The translations under genes and the position numbers were made by a program. Shown in pieces: positions 1-8,539 of a stretch of 64,000 nt of DNA. How positions within the stretch are numbered: the first letter of the stretch is position 1; each line of letters starts with the position of its first letter. The notes beneath the pieces are model-generated. The model ran no database searches. It was not told the DNA's origin and saw only the letters and a program-made list of their open reading frames with translations. Source of the DNA: an uncultured Porphyromonadaceae bacterium (lineage in GTDB: Bacteria; Bacteroidota; Bacteroidia; Bacteroidales; Muribaculaceae); contig URQP01000002.1 in NCBI GenBank assembly GCA_900550025.1, forward strand, positions 1 through 64,000. The letters are read 5' to 3'.

Positions 1-241
1 GCGTCAGGGATTGCTTACCGGCATATTTTTCATAGGCTGTTTCACCGCACGTTTTCTTATCGAATACATCAAGAACCCGCAAGAGGCATTTGAAATGGGA
101 ATGGTTCTCAATATGGGTCAAATTCTGAGCATACCGTTCATCATTGCCGGAATAATCCTCGTTGTCCGCGCAATGAAGCGTCCACGCGTTCCAATCGTTT
201 ATAAAAATGAGTTCGCCCCGGAAGACAAGAAGAAAAAATAA
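1..241 (+). CDS. lgt: Prolipoprotein diacylglyceryl transferase, C-terminal part
   Basis: This is the last 80 or so codons of an open frame that enters from outside the window (first full codon at base 2). The hydrophobic segment, the RFxxEYIKNPQE stretch and the NMGQILSIPFIIAGI helix match the last transmembrane region of Lgt. Lgt transfers diacylglycerol from phosphatidylglycerol to the lipobox cysteine of prolipoproteins in the inner membrane. The tail after the last helix is charged and ends in a lysine run. The MscS gene follows six bases later, so the two are probably co-transcribed. The catalytic part lies outside the window, so only the family can be judged. Confidence 0.85.
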   Translation, partial: RQGLLTGIFFIGCFTARFLIEYIKNPQEAFEMGMVLNMGQILSIPFIIAGIILVVRAMKRPRVPIVYKNEFAPEDKKKK

Positions 242-247
242 CACACT

Positions 248-1429
248 ATGGAAGGACTGAGCGCATTACTCCACCAATACAACATCAGCCCGGAAAATAT
301 CGCCACCCCTCAACGTCTGGCGATAATCGCTACTGTATGCGTAATCTGCATTATCGCATACTTCATAATGAAGAAAATCATTATCCCGGTGCTGAAGCGT
401 ATGGTGAGCGCCACATCCGCCAAATGGGACGACCACCTGCTCAACGACAAGGTGCTTAGAGTGGTGTGCTATCTTGTCCCAATGATTCTGCTCTATATAT
501 TCCTTCCGATTGCTTTCACCGACAAGCCTGTCGCGCTCATTCTCATCGACAAGCTCTGCAAAGTGGCGATAATCGCCGTATGCATCAAATTGGTCAATGC
601 GTTCATATCGTCGTTCTACCATATATCCAACGACTACGACCTGATGCGCAACCGACCGCTGAAAGTGTTCTACCAAATGCTGAAAGTGATTGTGATTGCC
701 GTCGGACTAATTCTGATAATCAGCATAATAATCGACAAACGGCTCGACATACTGCTCACCGGACTCGGAGCTTCGGCGGCAGTGCTGATGCTTGTGTTCA
801 AGGACACGATTATGGGATTGGTCGCGGGCGTGCAAATCAACGCTTACGACACCCTGCGTCCCGGCGACTGGATAATAATGGAAAAATACGGAGCGAACGG
901 CGAAGTGATGGAAGTGACTCTGAATCTCGTGAAAGTGCTTAACTGGGACAATTCCATCGTCACCATACCGTCATTCCTGTTTATCAGCGAATCATTCCGC
1001 AATATGCGGAAGATGCGCGAGTCGAAAGCCCGCCGGATGAACGAGAAAATCCTCATCGACATCAATACCATACACTTTTGCGACAGCGAGGAGGAAAAAC
1101 GGTTGCAAAAGCTCGTTCCGGAAGAGTTTTCCAAGGCAATAGGCGGCGGACGGCTCACCAACCTTCACTATTTCCGATATTTCGTCGAGACCTATCTGCG
1201 CAACCACCCGGAAGTGACGCCCCTGCCCCACCTGATGGTGCGCCAGCAACCGTCGGAAAACCACGGTATGCCGATTGAGATCTATTGCTTCACCACCCGC
1301 ACGGCGTGGGTCGATTTCGAGCATTTCAAGGCAGAAGTAATGGAATATGCCTACGCATCACTGCCGCAATTCGGGTTACGCGCATACCAGTCGCCCGCCG
1401 GCACCGACCTCTCCCTCCTCACAAATTAA
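248..1429 (+). CDS. MscS-family mechanosensitive ion channel
   Basis: A 393-residue inner-membrane protein with several hydrophobic helices in the first half (about residues 20-45, 70-90, 95-115 and 140-160). A pore-lining type helix with LTGLGASAAVLMLVF follows, then the beta domain signature GDWIIMEKYGANGEVMEV. That order is typical of the MscS family, which opens under membrane tension to release solutes after hypo-osmotic shock. The helices before the pore domain make it a larger YbdG/YnaI-like variant, not a minimal MscS. It starts six bases after lgt. The specific gating stimulus cannot be read from the sequence. Confidence 0.9.
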   Translation: MEGLSALLHQYNISPENIATPQRLAIIATVCVICIIAYFIMKKIIIPVLKRMVSATSAKWDDHLLNDKVLRVVCYLVPMILLYIFLPIAFTDKPVALILIDKLCKVAIIAVCIKLVNAFISSFYHISNDYDLMRNRPLKVFYQMLKVIVIAVGLILIISIIIDKRLDILLTGLGASAAVLMLVFKDTIMGLVAGVQINAYDTLRPGDWIIMEKYGANGEVMEVTLNLVKVLNWDNSIVTIPSFLFISESFRNMRKMRESKARRMNEKILIDINTIHFCDSEEEKRLQKLVPEEFSKAIGGGRLTNLHYFRYFVETYLRNHPEVTPLPHLMVRQQPSENHGMPIEIYCFTTRTAWVDFEHFKAEVMEYAYASLPQFGLRAYQSPAGTDLSLLTN

Positions 1430-1730
1430 CGCCCACAGGCCTGCCGCTGGCTGTATAGCTTGCGGTTATCTCGTGCTGTCAACCCATCGAGGTTGGCATC
1501 TGCTGCGGTGTGCGGATGGGCTGTGCTGGTGAGACTGATGGCTTTGCCGGGACTGCTTCTGTCACGGTGCGTCGGATGATCTGTGTGGTGCGGGTGCCAG
1601 CCGCATAGCGGCTGCGTATAGTGAACATACGGCCCCAGCCGTAGGACAGGCGGCGCCACTGACTCGGCTTCATAGATGCCGCGCATCGTGGCGTAGCTCT
1701 GTGCGGGTATCCCACACCTACCAATATTCC
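1430..1730. repeat. Probable dispersed intergenic repeat (REP-like)
   Basis: A GC-rich block with short dyads centred near 1487 and 1606. From memory, similar stretches (CCGCATAGCGG core next to ACATACGGCCCCAGCCG) recur between genes in Bacteroidales genomes. No second copy of this block is visible inside the window, so the repeat status is inferred. Confidence 0.35.
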
Positions 1731-1737
1731 CTTTACC

Positions 1738-1799
1738 CTCATCACTCAACTCTAAACTCTCAACACTCAACTCTCATCACTCAACTCTCATCACTCAAC
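1738..1799. repeat. Degenerate CTCATCACTCAA tandem repeat
   Basis: About four to five imperfect copies of CTCATCACTCAA or CTCAACACTCAA follow each other directly. A block of the same style in the opposite orientation (GTTGAGGGTT units) lies at 38290-38334 after purF. Such runs are common between genes in Bacteroidota. Confidence 0.65.
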
Positions 1800-1819
1800 A
1801 TTCCACCGATTATTTTTTG

Positions 1820-1827
1820 TAACTTTG
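1820..1827 (+). promoter_or_regulatory. Bacteroidota -7 box of uvrA
   Basis: TAACTTTG fits TAnnTTTG, the -7 element read by the Bacteroidota primary sigma factor, 22 bases before the uvrA ATG. No clear TTTG -33 box is seen upstream. Confidence 0.6.
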
Positions 1828-1849
1828 CAGATTATTACGAAGTAACAGA

Positions 1850-4642
1850 ATGGCTGCCGACAAAAGCATCATAATAAAGGGAGCGAGGGTAAACAATCTT
1901 AAAAACATAGATGTAGAAATACCCCGCAATAAGTTCATAGTGATAACCGGACTTTCAGGCTCGGGAAAGTCATCGCTGGCGTTCGACACTCTCTATGCCG
2001 AAGGGCAACGGCGGTATGTGGAAAGCCTGTCGTCCTACGCACGGCAATTCTTGGGAAAGATGCAGAAACCGGAATGCGACTACATCAAAGGGCTGCCGCC
2101 GGCAATAGCCATAGAGCAGAAAGTGAGCACACGCAACCCACGAAGCACAGTAGGCACTTCGACTGAAATCTACGACTACCTGCGGCTGCTTTTCGCCCGC
2201 ATCGGCAAGACATATTCCCCGGTTTCCGGCAAATTGGTGAAAAAACATACGGTGGAGGACGTAATCTCCACGATGGCATCGTATCCGGAAGGGACACGGA
2301 TGGCGATACTCTCGGAAATCAACATCCCCGAAGGACGCGACACGAAAGCACAACTCGACATCTACCGCCACGAGGGATTCTCGCGCATCGAAAGCGACGG
2401 CAAATTTCTGCAAATCGACGAGCTTATCAGCAAAGAAAACTGCACGCTTCCCGACAACTGCCACCTGCTCATCGACCGCATAGCGTTCAGCAACGAGCAG
2501 GACACCATAAGCCGAATCACAGATTCTATTGAAACGGCTTTCTACGAAGGCGACGGACAATGCACTGTGAAAGTATGGATTGACGGCACTGTGCGCCAGC
2601 ACGATTTCTCGAAACGTTTCGAGGAAGACGGAATAACATTCACCGAGCCGACCGAACAGATGTTCAACTTCAACAATCCCTACGGAGCATGCCCTAAATG
2701 CGAGGGATTCGGCAAGATATTAGGAATAGACGAGGATTTGGTTATACCAAACAAAGCTCTGTCGATTTATGATGATGCCGTGGTGTGCTGGCGCGGAGAA
2801 AAAATGAGCGAATGGAAAAACGCGTTCATACACGCAGCCGCACCTCTCGGTTTTCCTATACACCGCCCATACTATCAACTGGCAGAATCCGAGAAACGCC
2901 TGCTGTGGCACGGCAACCAAAGCGTCTACGGCATCGACAGCTTCTTCAAGATGGTTGAAGAGAATCTGTATAAGATACAGTACCGTGTGATGCTCGCGCG
3001 CTACCGCGGGAAGACCAACTGTCCGGAATGCAACGGCAGCCGGTTGCGCAAAGACGCACTTTATGTAAAAATCGGAGGATTGAACATAGGGGAAATCGTA
3101 CGGATGCCAGTGTCGGAACTACGGGAATGGTTCAGAAACCTGCAATTGTCAGAGACCGACACAATCATAGCAAAACGATTGCTGACCGAAATACGCAACC
3201 GTTTGGATTTTCTTTGCGACGTCGGGCTGGAATACCTGACACTTGACAGGTTGTCTTCATCGCTGTCGGGCGGCGAAAGCCAGCGCATCAACCTTGCGAC
3301 ATCGTTGGGCAGCAGCCTTGTAGGCTCAATCTACATACTCGACGAGCCGAGCATCGGACTGCACTCGCGCGACACCGAAAAACTGATACGCATACTCCGC
3401 AAATTGCAACAAATAGGCAATACGGTTGTAGTCGTGGAACACGACGAGGAGATAATCCGCGCCGCCGACTACATCATCGACATCGGTCCGGAAGCCGGAC
3501 GGTTGGGCGGTAAAGTAATCTATCAAGGCGATGTTGCCAACCTGAAAAGAGCCACCGACAGCTATACCGTGAAATACCTCACGGGTGAAATGAAGATACC
3601 TGTGCCCCATCCACGCCATAAATGGCGCAACTACATAGAAGTGAAAGGCGCGGCGCAGAACAACCTGAAAGGTATCGACGTAAAATTTCCGTTAGGCATA
3701 ATGACAGTGGTAACCGGTGTCAGCGGCTCAGGGAAATCGACATTGGTGCGCGACATCCTTTACAAAGCCCTTTTGCGCCATCTCGGAGAAGCGGGCGAGC
3801 AGCCCGGAGCCTACGCCGGACTCACAGGTGACCTCAGCCTCATAGGTGCTGTGGAATTCATTGACCAAAACCCGATAGGCAAATCGACAAGAAGCAACGC
3901 AGCAACATATCTGAAAGCGTTCGACGAGATACGCCGCCTTTATGCAGACCAACAAGCGGCAAAGCAAATGGGATTCAATGCCGGATATTTCTCGTTCAAC
4001 TCCGAAGGAGGACGCTGCGAAGAGTGCAAAGGGGAAGGCACGATAACCATAGAGATGCAATTCATGGCCGACATCACCCTACCCTGCGAAAGCTGCCACG
4101 GCAAACGCTACAAACAGGAGGTGCTCGACATCGAATACCGCGGAAAAAACATCAACGATGTGCTTAATATGACAATCAATCAGGCCATCGAATTTTTCAG
4201 CGAGACAAAAGGCTCTACGGAAGCAAAGATTGTGAAACGTCTGAAACCGTTGCAGGACGTGGGACTTGGATATATCAAGCTCGGACAATCATCGTCAACG
4301 TTATCTGGCGGAGAAAACCAGCGCATAAAACTCGCTTATTTTCTAAGTCAGGAAAAACAAGTGCCAACGCTTTTCATCTTCGATGAGCCTACAACAGGTC
4401 TGCATTTCCACGACATCAACACCCTGCTCGCATCGTTCGGGCGGCTTATTGCCAAAGGGCATACATTAGTCATCATAGAACATAATATGGATGTGATAAA
4501 AAGCGCCGACTACGTAATCGATATGGGACCGGAAGGAGGAAAAGAAGGAGGGAACGTCGTATGCTGCGGCACTCCGGAAGAAATAGCCGCCTGTCCGCAA
4601 AGCTATACAGGCAAATTCCTCAAAGAAAAATTGAATCAATAA
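1850..4642 (+). CDS. uvrA: Excinuclease ABC subunit A
   Basis: A 930-residue protein, close to the usual UvrA length. It has two ABC ATPase modules. Walker A GLSGSGKS lies at residues 34-41 and a second GVSGSGKS near residue 625. The signature motifs are [12 protein letters not shown] and [12 protein letters not shown], and the Walker B regions are [11 protein letters not shown] and [11 protein letters not shown]. UvrA dimers find DNA damage and load UvrB in nucleotide excision repair. The C-terminal zinc module is complete (Cys723, 726, 746, 749). In the module that normally has C-x2-C-x19-C-x2-C, only the second pair (Cys281/284) is present; the first is replaced by a cysteine-free stretch after FSKRF. 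kdsB follows after 13 bases. Confidence 0.97.
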   Translation: MAADKSIIIKGARVNNLKNIDVEIPRNKFIVITGLSGSGKSSLAFDTLYAEGQRRYVESLSSYARQFLGKMQKPECDYIKGLPPAIAIEQKVSTRNPRSTVGTSTEIYDYLRLLFARIGKTYSPVSGKLVKKHTVEDVISTMASYPEGTRMAILSEINIPEGRDTKAQLDIYRHEGFSRIESDGKFLQIDELISKENCTLPDNCHLLIDRIAFSNEQDTISRITDSIETAFYEGDGQCTVKVWIDGTVRQHDFSKRFEEDGITFTEPTEQMFNFNNPYGACPKCEGFGKILGIDEDLVIPNKALSIYDDAVVCWRGEKMSEWKNAFIHAAAPLGFPIHRPYYQLAESEKRLLWHGNQSVYGIDSFFKMVEENLYKIQYRVMLARYRGKTNCPECNGSRLRKDALYVKIGGLNIGEIVRMPVSELREWFRNLQLSETDTIIAKRLLTEIRNRLDFLCDVGLEYLTLDRLSSSLSGGESQRINLATSLGSSLVGSIYILDEPSIGLHSRDTEKLIRILRKLQQIGNTVVVVEHDEEIIRAADYIIDIGPEAGRLGGKVIYQGDVANLKRATDSYTVKYLTGEMKIPVPHPRHKWRNYIEVKGAAQNNLKGIDVKFPLGIMTVVTGVSGSGKSTLVRDILYKALLRHLGEAGEQPGAYAGLTGDLSLIGAVEFIDQNPIGKSTRSNAATYLKAFDEIRRLYADQQAAKQMGFNAGYFSFNSEGGRCEECKGEGTITIEMQFMADITLPCESCHGKRYKQEVLDIEYRGKNINDVLNMTINQAIEFFSETKGSTEAKIVKRLKPLQDVGLGYIKLGQSSSTLSGGENQRIKLAYFLSQEKQVPTLFIFDEPTTGLHFHDINTLLASFGRLIAKGHTLVIIEHNMDVIKSADYVIDMGPEGGKEGGNVVCCGTPEEIAACPQSYTGKFLKEKLNQ

Positions 4643-4655
4643 AAAACGAACAGAT

Positions 4656-5414
4656 ATGGACAATCTTTCATTCTTAGGCATAATACCGGCACGCTACGCT
4701 TCATCACGCTTTCCCGGAAAACCGTTAGCCATGATAGGCGACAAGCCGATGATTCAACGCGTATATGAGCAGGCAAAGAAAGTATTGGCCGACGTTTATG
4801 TCGCAACCGATGACAACCGCATATATGATGCTGTCGAGTCTTTTGGCGGAAAAGCCGTAATGACAAGCGACAAGCACCGCAGCGGAACAGACCGCTGCTA
4901 CGAGGCATACTGCAATGTAAGCTCAAAAGCCGATGTAGTAATCAACATACAAGGCGACGAGCCGTTCATCCACGAGGAACAGATATGCGAGATAATGGAA
5001 TGCTTCGACGACCCCGCTACACAAATTGCCACATTGGTACGAAAATTCGATCCGTCACAAGGATTCGACGCTCTCAACGACTGCACAAAGCCAAAAGTGG
5101 CAATCGACAACAACCGCAATGCCTTGTATTTCTCACGGTCGGTGATTCCATTCGTAAGAAACGCTGAAAAAAAGGATTGGCCATCGGAAACGGCATTTTA
5201 TATGCACGTCGGGATGTATGCCTACAAAGCAGCTGTTCTTGCCGAAATAACAAAACTGCCACAATCATCATTGGAAATAGCAGAATCTCTCGAACAGTTG
5301 CGCTGGCTGCAAAACGGCTACAAAATTAAAACCGGGCTGACCGACAAACCGACCATCGGCATCGACACGCCCACCGACCTTGAGAAAGCGATACGCTATC
5401 TTTCGGAAATCTAA
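4656..5414 (+). CDS. kdsB: 3-deoxy-manno-octulosonate cytidylyltransferase (CMP-KDO synthetase)
   Basis: A 252-residue cytosolic enzyme that makes CMP-KDO from CTP and KDO for the lipopolysaccharide inner core. The N-terminus has the nucleotide-binding IIPARYASSRFPGKPL, followed by YVATDDNRI, GTDRCYEA and INIQGDEPFI, all typical of KdsB. It lies 13 bases after uvrA and may share its transcript. The stop codon overlaps the stop of the receptor gene on the other strand. kdsA, the preceding step, is at 26402-27214. Confidence 0.96.
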   Translation: MDNLSFLGIIPARYASSRFPGKPLAMIGDKPMIQRVYEQAKKVLADVYVATDDNRIYDAVESFGGKAVMTSDKHRSGTDRCYEAYCNVSSKADVVINIQGDEPFIHEEQICEIMECFDDPATQIATLVRKFDPSQGFDALNDCTKPKVAIDNNRNALYFSRSVIPFVRNAEKKDWPSETAFYMHVGMYAYKAAVLAEITKLPQSSLEIAESLEQLRWLQNGYKIKTGLTDKPTIGIDTPTDLEKAIRYLSEI

Positions 5415-7765
5415 ATTTCAAAAGTGATACCTATCGTAGGCAGGAGAGTTCCGCTTTCCTGCCGGATAGTTTTCATCACATACCGGTCTGGATTTTGCGG
5501 GTCTATTTGTCCTGTGCTCATCAATATATCTTGCTGACGGAGCTTGCTTTTCGTCACATTTTGTAAATCTATGTAGAATCCGAGCATACATTTCTTAAAA
5601 TAAAAAGATTTATCGACGCGTATATCAAGCTGTCCGTACGGCGACAGACGCATAGTGTTGTAGCGGCTATAATCGTAATAGGGTCTTCCTTGCGCATCCC
5701 ATGCCGCAATAAGCGAAGATTTGCCGGCATCGTACGGCGTATACGGTGCACCGCCTATACAGCTCACTTTTGCTCCGACACTCCAATTCTTAGGGAAATT
5801 ATAAGTTCCGCTCGCATTGAATATGAAGCGGTTGTCCCAAGCCGACGCCACATAAGCCGACGACTTGTCATTACGGTACTCGCTTTTGAATACCGTAAAA
5901 GAAGCCGCGACGTTGAATTTTCCGGTAACGACCCATTTCATCATCAATTCCGCTCCGTATGCACGTCCTTCTGCCGTAGAGACAAGCGGTTCGTTACCAA
6001 TCACACCATAGTCGTTGCCTTTGCACATTAATGGTATGCCGTCATTGACAGACAACGGAATATTGCCGTATTTCTTAAAGAATCCCTCAGCGGACAATTG
6101 CAAACTGCTGTTTACCTGATAAGAAATACCGGCTCCGGCTTGGTCTGAACGCATATATTCCAGGCCCTTATTGGCAAGTTGCCCGGAATCCTTGAATCCT
6201 AATGCCGTATATGGCGGCAATTGGTAGTAACGGCCTATATTCGCGCTTAAATAAATGTCACCGGCAACACGCCACGACAGAGCCAAGCGAGGAGAGAGCT
6301 GCTTGTAAAGATGCTGCATACCTTTGGAAAAATTGCAGGCATCGCCGCGTATGCCCAACGATGCTGAAAGACGGCCGGTTTCGTAAGAGGCCGTGCCGAA
6401 GAATCCCCACCGCACCATATCAAGCGATGTGCGATAGTCATATGTATGTCCCGCATCGGTAAAGACCTTTTGAAAAGAAGTGTTGTCGTATTGTGAATAA
6501 TCCAAATTCACTCCAGCATTGATTTTCCATTTGCCTGTCATATAAAGATTCTCAAAACGCAATTTCGTTTCCTGCTCAGTAGAACGCAATCTCAGAGAGA
6601 GGTTTTCAGGAGAGCTTTCGTCATTGCCGCGATATTTTGTGTTCTTATTCTGCAAAAAGCTATGACTTGCTACCACAGTCTGCACATTGTTACCGGCATA
6701 ATGCTTGTAAACGCCGCCAACGGTAAACATATTTTGTTGAATCTTCGGTAAATAGCTAAGAATATATTCGGCATCCTCGCCTTCTTCATCCGTGTTGAGC
6801 TTCATATCGTCTATTCCTCCCAATCCCAGTATGGTCAACTCATGATGCTTGTCGAAACGTGTCTTTATCTTGAACTGCGCATCAGTAAAAGTAGGAAGAA
6901 AAGGCAACCCTAACACTTTAAACAGAAATTGCAGATAAGATTGCCGCACAGAAACAAGATAAGAAGTCTTTTCCCCTATGTGTCCGTTTGCTGCCAACGA
7001 CACATTAGAATACCCCAAAGTCGCCTTTACGGAATTACGGTCCATATATCCGTCGCGCAAACGGAAATCGAGCACCGAGCTTAAAGCATTACCTTTGCCA
7101 GCGGGGAAAGCACCGGTATAAAAATCCACTTCCCTTATGAGGTCCGCATCGATTATGCCTACCGGTCCTCCGGAAGCGCCCTCCGTACTGAAATGGTTGA
7201 CAATAGGGATTTCAATGCCGTCTATATAAAACCGGTTTTCCGACGGTCCTCCGCCACGGACAATCAAATCGTTGCGGTAGCCTATCGGAGAAAAAGCCAC
7301 TCCCGGATACGATTGCACGATACGCGAAATGTCACGGTTTGCTCCCGGCGATTTTTCAATTTCCTGCAATCCGATTGTGTATCTTCCGGTCGGAGATTCC
7401 GCCACCCGGCGGAACGGGGAAACTGTCACATTCACTTCCTGCAATTCCATAGAGCTGCTTTCCAACTCCGCATCAACAGTTATGTCGTTTGTAGATAATA
7501 TATATTCAGGAGTGACAAGAGTCTTATAACCCAGCAACGAGATTTGCAGGCTATAAATGCCCGGTTTGACATCCTTGATTAAAAAATGTCCGGTAGAATC
7601 GGCATAACAGCCTTTGTCAGTGCCATATATTTGCACGAGGGCATAGGGCAACGGCACTTGCTGCCGCCTGTCGGTGACAATTCCTTTTATGGAATGGCTT
7701 GACTGGGCATAAGTTACTGGCACTGAAAAAATCAGCAATAAAAATATCCGCAGGAAGTATTTCAT
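5411..7765 (-). CDS. TonB-dependent outer-membrane receptor
   Basis: A 784-residue protein with a signal peptide (MKYFLRIFLLLIFSVPVTYA). A carboxypeptidase-regulatory-like beta domain follows at about residues 22-105 (IKGIVTDRRQQVPLPYALVQ), then a plug domain (about 110-225, with GANRDISRIVQSYPGV and DLIVRGG) and a 22-strand-type barrel to the end. It should import a substrate using the TonB/ExbB/ExbD system; one such system is at 49880-53105. There is no SusD partner, so glycan uptake of the Sus type is not indicated and the substrate is unknown. The ATG at 7765 was chosen because it begins the signal peptide; an in-frame ATG at 7813 would add 16 residues that spoil it. A terminator-like hairpin sits directly upstream. 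Confidence 0.92.
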   Translation of the reverse strand: MKYFLRIFLLLIFSVPVTYAQSSHSIKGIVTDRRQQVPLPYALVQIYGTDKGCYADSTGHFLIKDVKPGIYSLQISLLGYKTLVTPEYILSTNDITVDAELESSSMELQEVNVTVSPFRRVAESPTGRYTIGLQEIEKSPGANRDISRIVQSYPGVAFSPIGYRNDLIVRGGGPSENRFYIDGIEIPIVNHFSTEGASGGPVGIIDADLIREVDFYTGAFPAGKGNALSSVLDFRLRDGYMDRNSVKATLGYSNVSLAANGHIGEKTSYLVSVRQSYLQFLFKVLGLPFLPTFTDAQFKIKTRFDKHHELTILGLGGIDDMKLNTDEEGEDAEYILSYLPKIQQNMFTVGGVYKHYAGNNVQTVVASHSFLQNKNTKYRGNDESSPENLSLRLRSTEQETKLRFENLYMTGKWKINAGVNLDYSQYDNTSFQKVFTDAGHTYDYRTSLDMVRWGFFGTASYETGRLSASLGIRGDACNFSKGMQHLYKQLSPRLALSWRVAGDIYLSANIGRYYQLPPYTALGFKDSGQLANKGLEYMRSDQAGAGISYQVNSSLQLSAEGFFKKYGNIPLSVNDGIPLMCKGNDYGVIGNEPLVSTAEGRAYGAELMMKWVVTGKFNVAASFTVFKSEYRNDKSSAYVASAWDNRFIFNASGTYNFPKNWSVGAKVSCIGGAPYTPYDAGKSSLIAAWDAQGRPYYDYSRYNTMRLSPYGQLDIRVDKSFYFKKCMLGFYIDLQNVTKSKLRQQDILMSTGQIDPQNPDRYVMKTIRQESGTLLPTIGITFEI

Positions 7766-7808
7766 AATAAAAAACGGACAAAGCCGCACAATAAATGCGG
7801 CTTCGTCC
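7766..7808 (-). terminator. Intrinsic terminator or attenuator between rprY and the receptor gene
   Basis: On the minus strand a 13-base stem (arms 7796-7808 and 7776-7788, one G-T pair, 7-base loop) is followed by G and six T residues. The T run ends three bases before the receptor ATG at 7765. It has all parts of an intrinsic terminator, yet it leaves no room for a separate downstream promoter and leader. Confidence 0.7.
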
Positions 7809-7824
7809 TGCATAACTGGTTTTA

Positions 7825-8535
7825 TTATTTTGCTTTTGCCTCAACATCCGGGGCAATGAGCTTATAGCCTTTACCGTGGATGTTGATAATCTCGATTGAC
7901 GGGTCTTCTTTAAGATGCTTACGCAACTTGGTGATATAAACGTCCATACTGCGGGCATTAAAGTAGTTGTCATCAATCCAGATAGTCTTCAACGCGAAGT
8001 TACGTTCAAGTATCTCGTTGACATGGGCGCAAAGCAGGCTGAGCAGCTCGGATTCCTTTGTAGTCAGCTTCGTAATCTTATCATCAATCATCAGCACCTG
8101 CTTCTGAGTGTCGAAAGTGAAACGGCCGATTTTATACATCGTGATTTCCTTGCCTTTTTTGCCTTTCACGCGGCGCAGAATAGCTTCGATTCTGAATACC
8201 AGCTCTTCCATGCTGAACGGTTTGGTGATATAGTCGTCGGCACCGATTTTGAAACCTTCAAGAATATCCTCCTTGAGCGACTTCGCCGTAAGGAATATAA
8301 TAGGAACCTCGCTGTTTACGGTACGCACCTCCTGAGCAAGGGCGAATCCGTCTTTCTTAGGCATCATCACATCGAACACGCACAAGTCATATTTGCCTTT
8401 CAGGAATGCCTTATAACCTGCTTCGCCGTCAGGGAACAAGTCGGCATTATAACCTTTCGCCTGAAGATACTCTCTCAGCAACATACCGAGATTCTCGTCG
8501 TCTTCACATAACAGGATACGCAATCTTTCTTCCAT
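7825..8535 (-). CDS. rprY: Response regulator of the OmpR family, RprY-like
   Basis: A 236-residue cytosolic transcription factor. The receiver domain (1-120) has acidic residues 11-13, phosphoacceptor Asp55 in VFDVMMPKKDG, and conserved Thr and Lys in FLTAKS and YITKPFS. The C-terminal winged helix (about 133-230) has TTKESELLSLLCAH and the recognition region ARSMDVYITKLRKHL. Sequence and partner match RprY of Bacteroides, described in the literature as a regulator of stress and metabolic genes. It lies four bases after rprX, so the two form an operon. The lysine-rich KGKKGKE linker joins the domains. Confidence 0.92.
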   Translation of the reverse strand: MEERLRILLCEDDENLGMLLREYLQAKGYNADLFPDGEAGYKAFLKGKYDLCVFDVMMPKKDGFALAQEVRTVNSEVPIIFLTAKSLKEDILEGFKIGADDYITKPFSMEELVFRIEAILRRVKGKKGKEITMYKIGRFTFDTQKQVLMIDDKITKLTTKESELLSLLCAHVNEILERNFALKTIWIDDNYFNARSMDVYITKLRKHLKEDPSIEIINIHGKGYKLIAPDVEAKAK

Positions 8536-8539
8536 AGTC

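Larger units (their letters stand above)
1430..1849. other. 420-base non-coding gap rich in repeat-like sequence
   Basis: No convincing gene lies between the MscS stop and uvrA. The first 300 bases are GC-rich and contain small hairpins: a 7-base stem at 1598-1604/1608-1614 around ATA, and CAACC/GGTTG at 1480-1484/1491-1495. The next 60 bases are a degenerate tandem repeat. The last 30 carry the uvrA promoter box. The short open frames here have low-complexity translations and look non-coding. Confidence 0.7.

Noticed and set aside
1426-1770. 114-codon and 88-codon minus-strand frames
   Set aside because: Both lie in the repeat-like gap, with low-complexity His/Thr/Arg-rich translations and no start context.
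1738-1799. Possible CRISPR array
   Set aside because: The units are imperfect, about 12 bases long and lack spacers; it is a simple degenerate tandem repeat.
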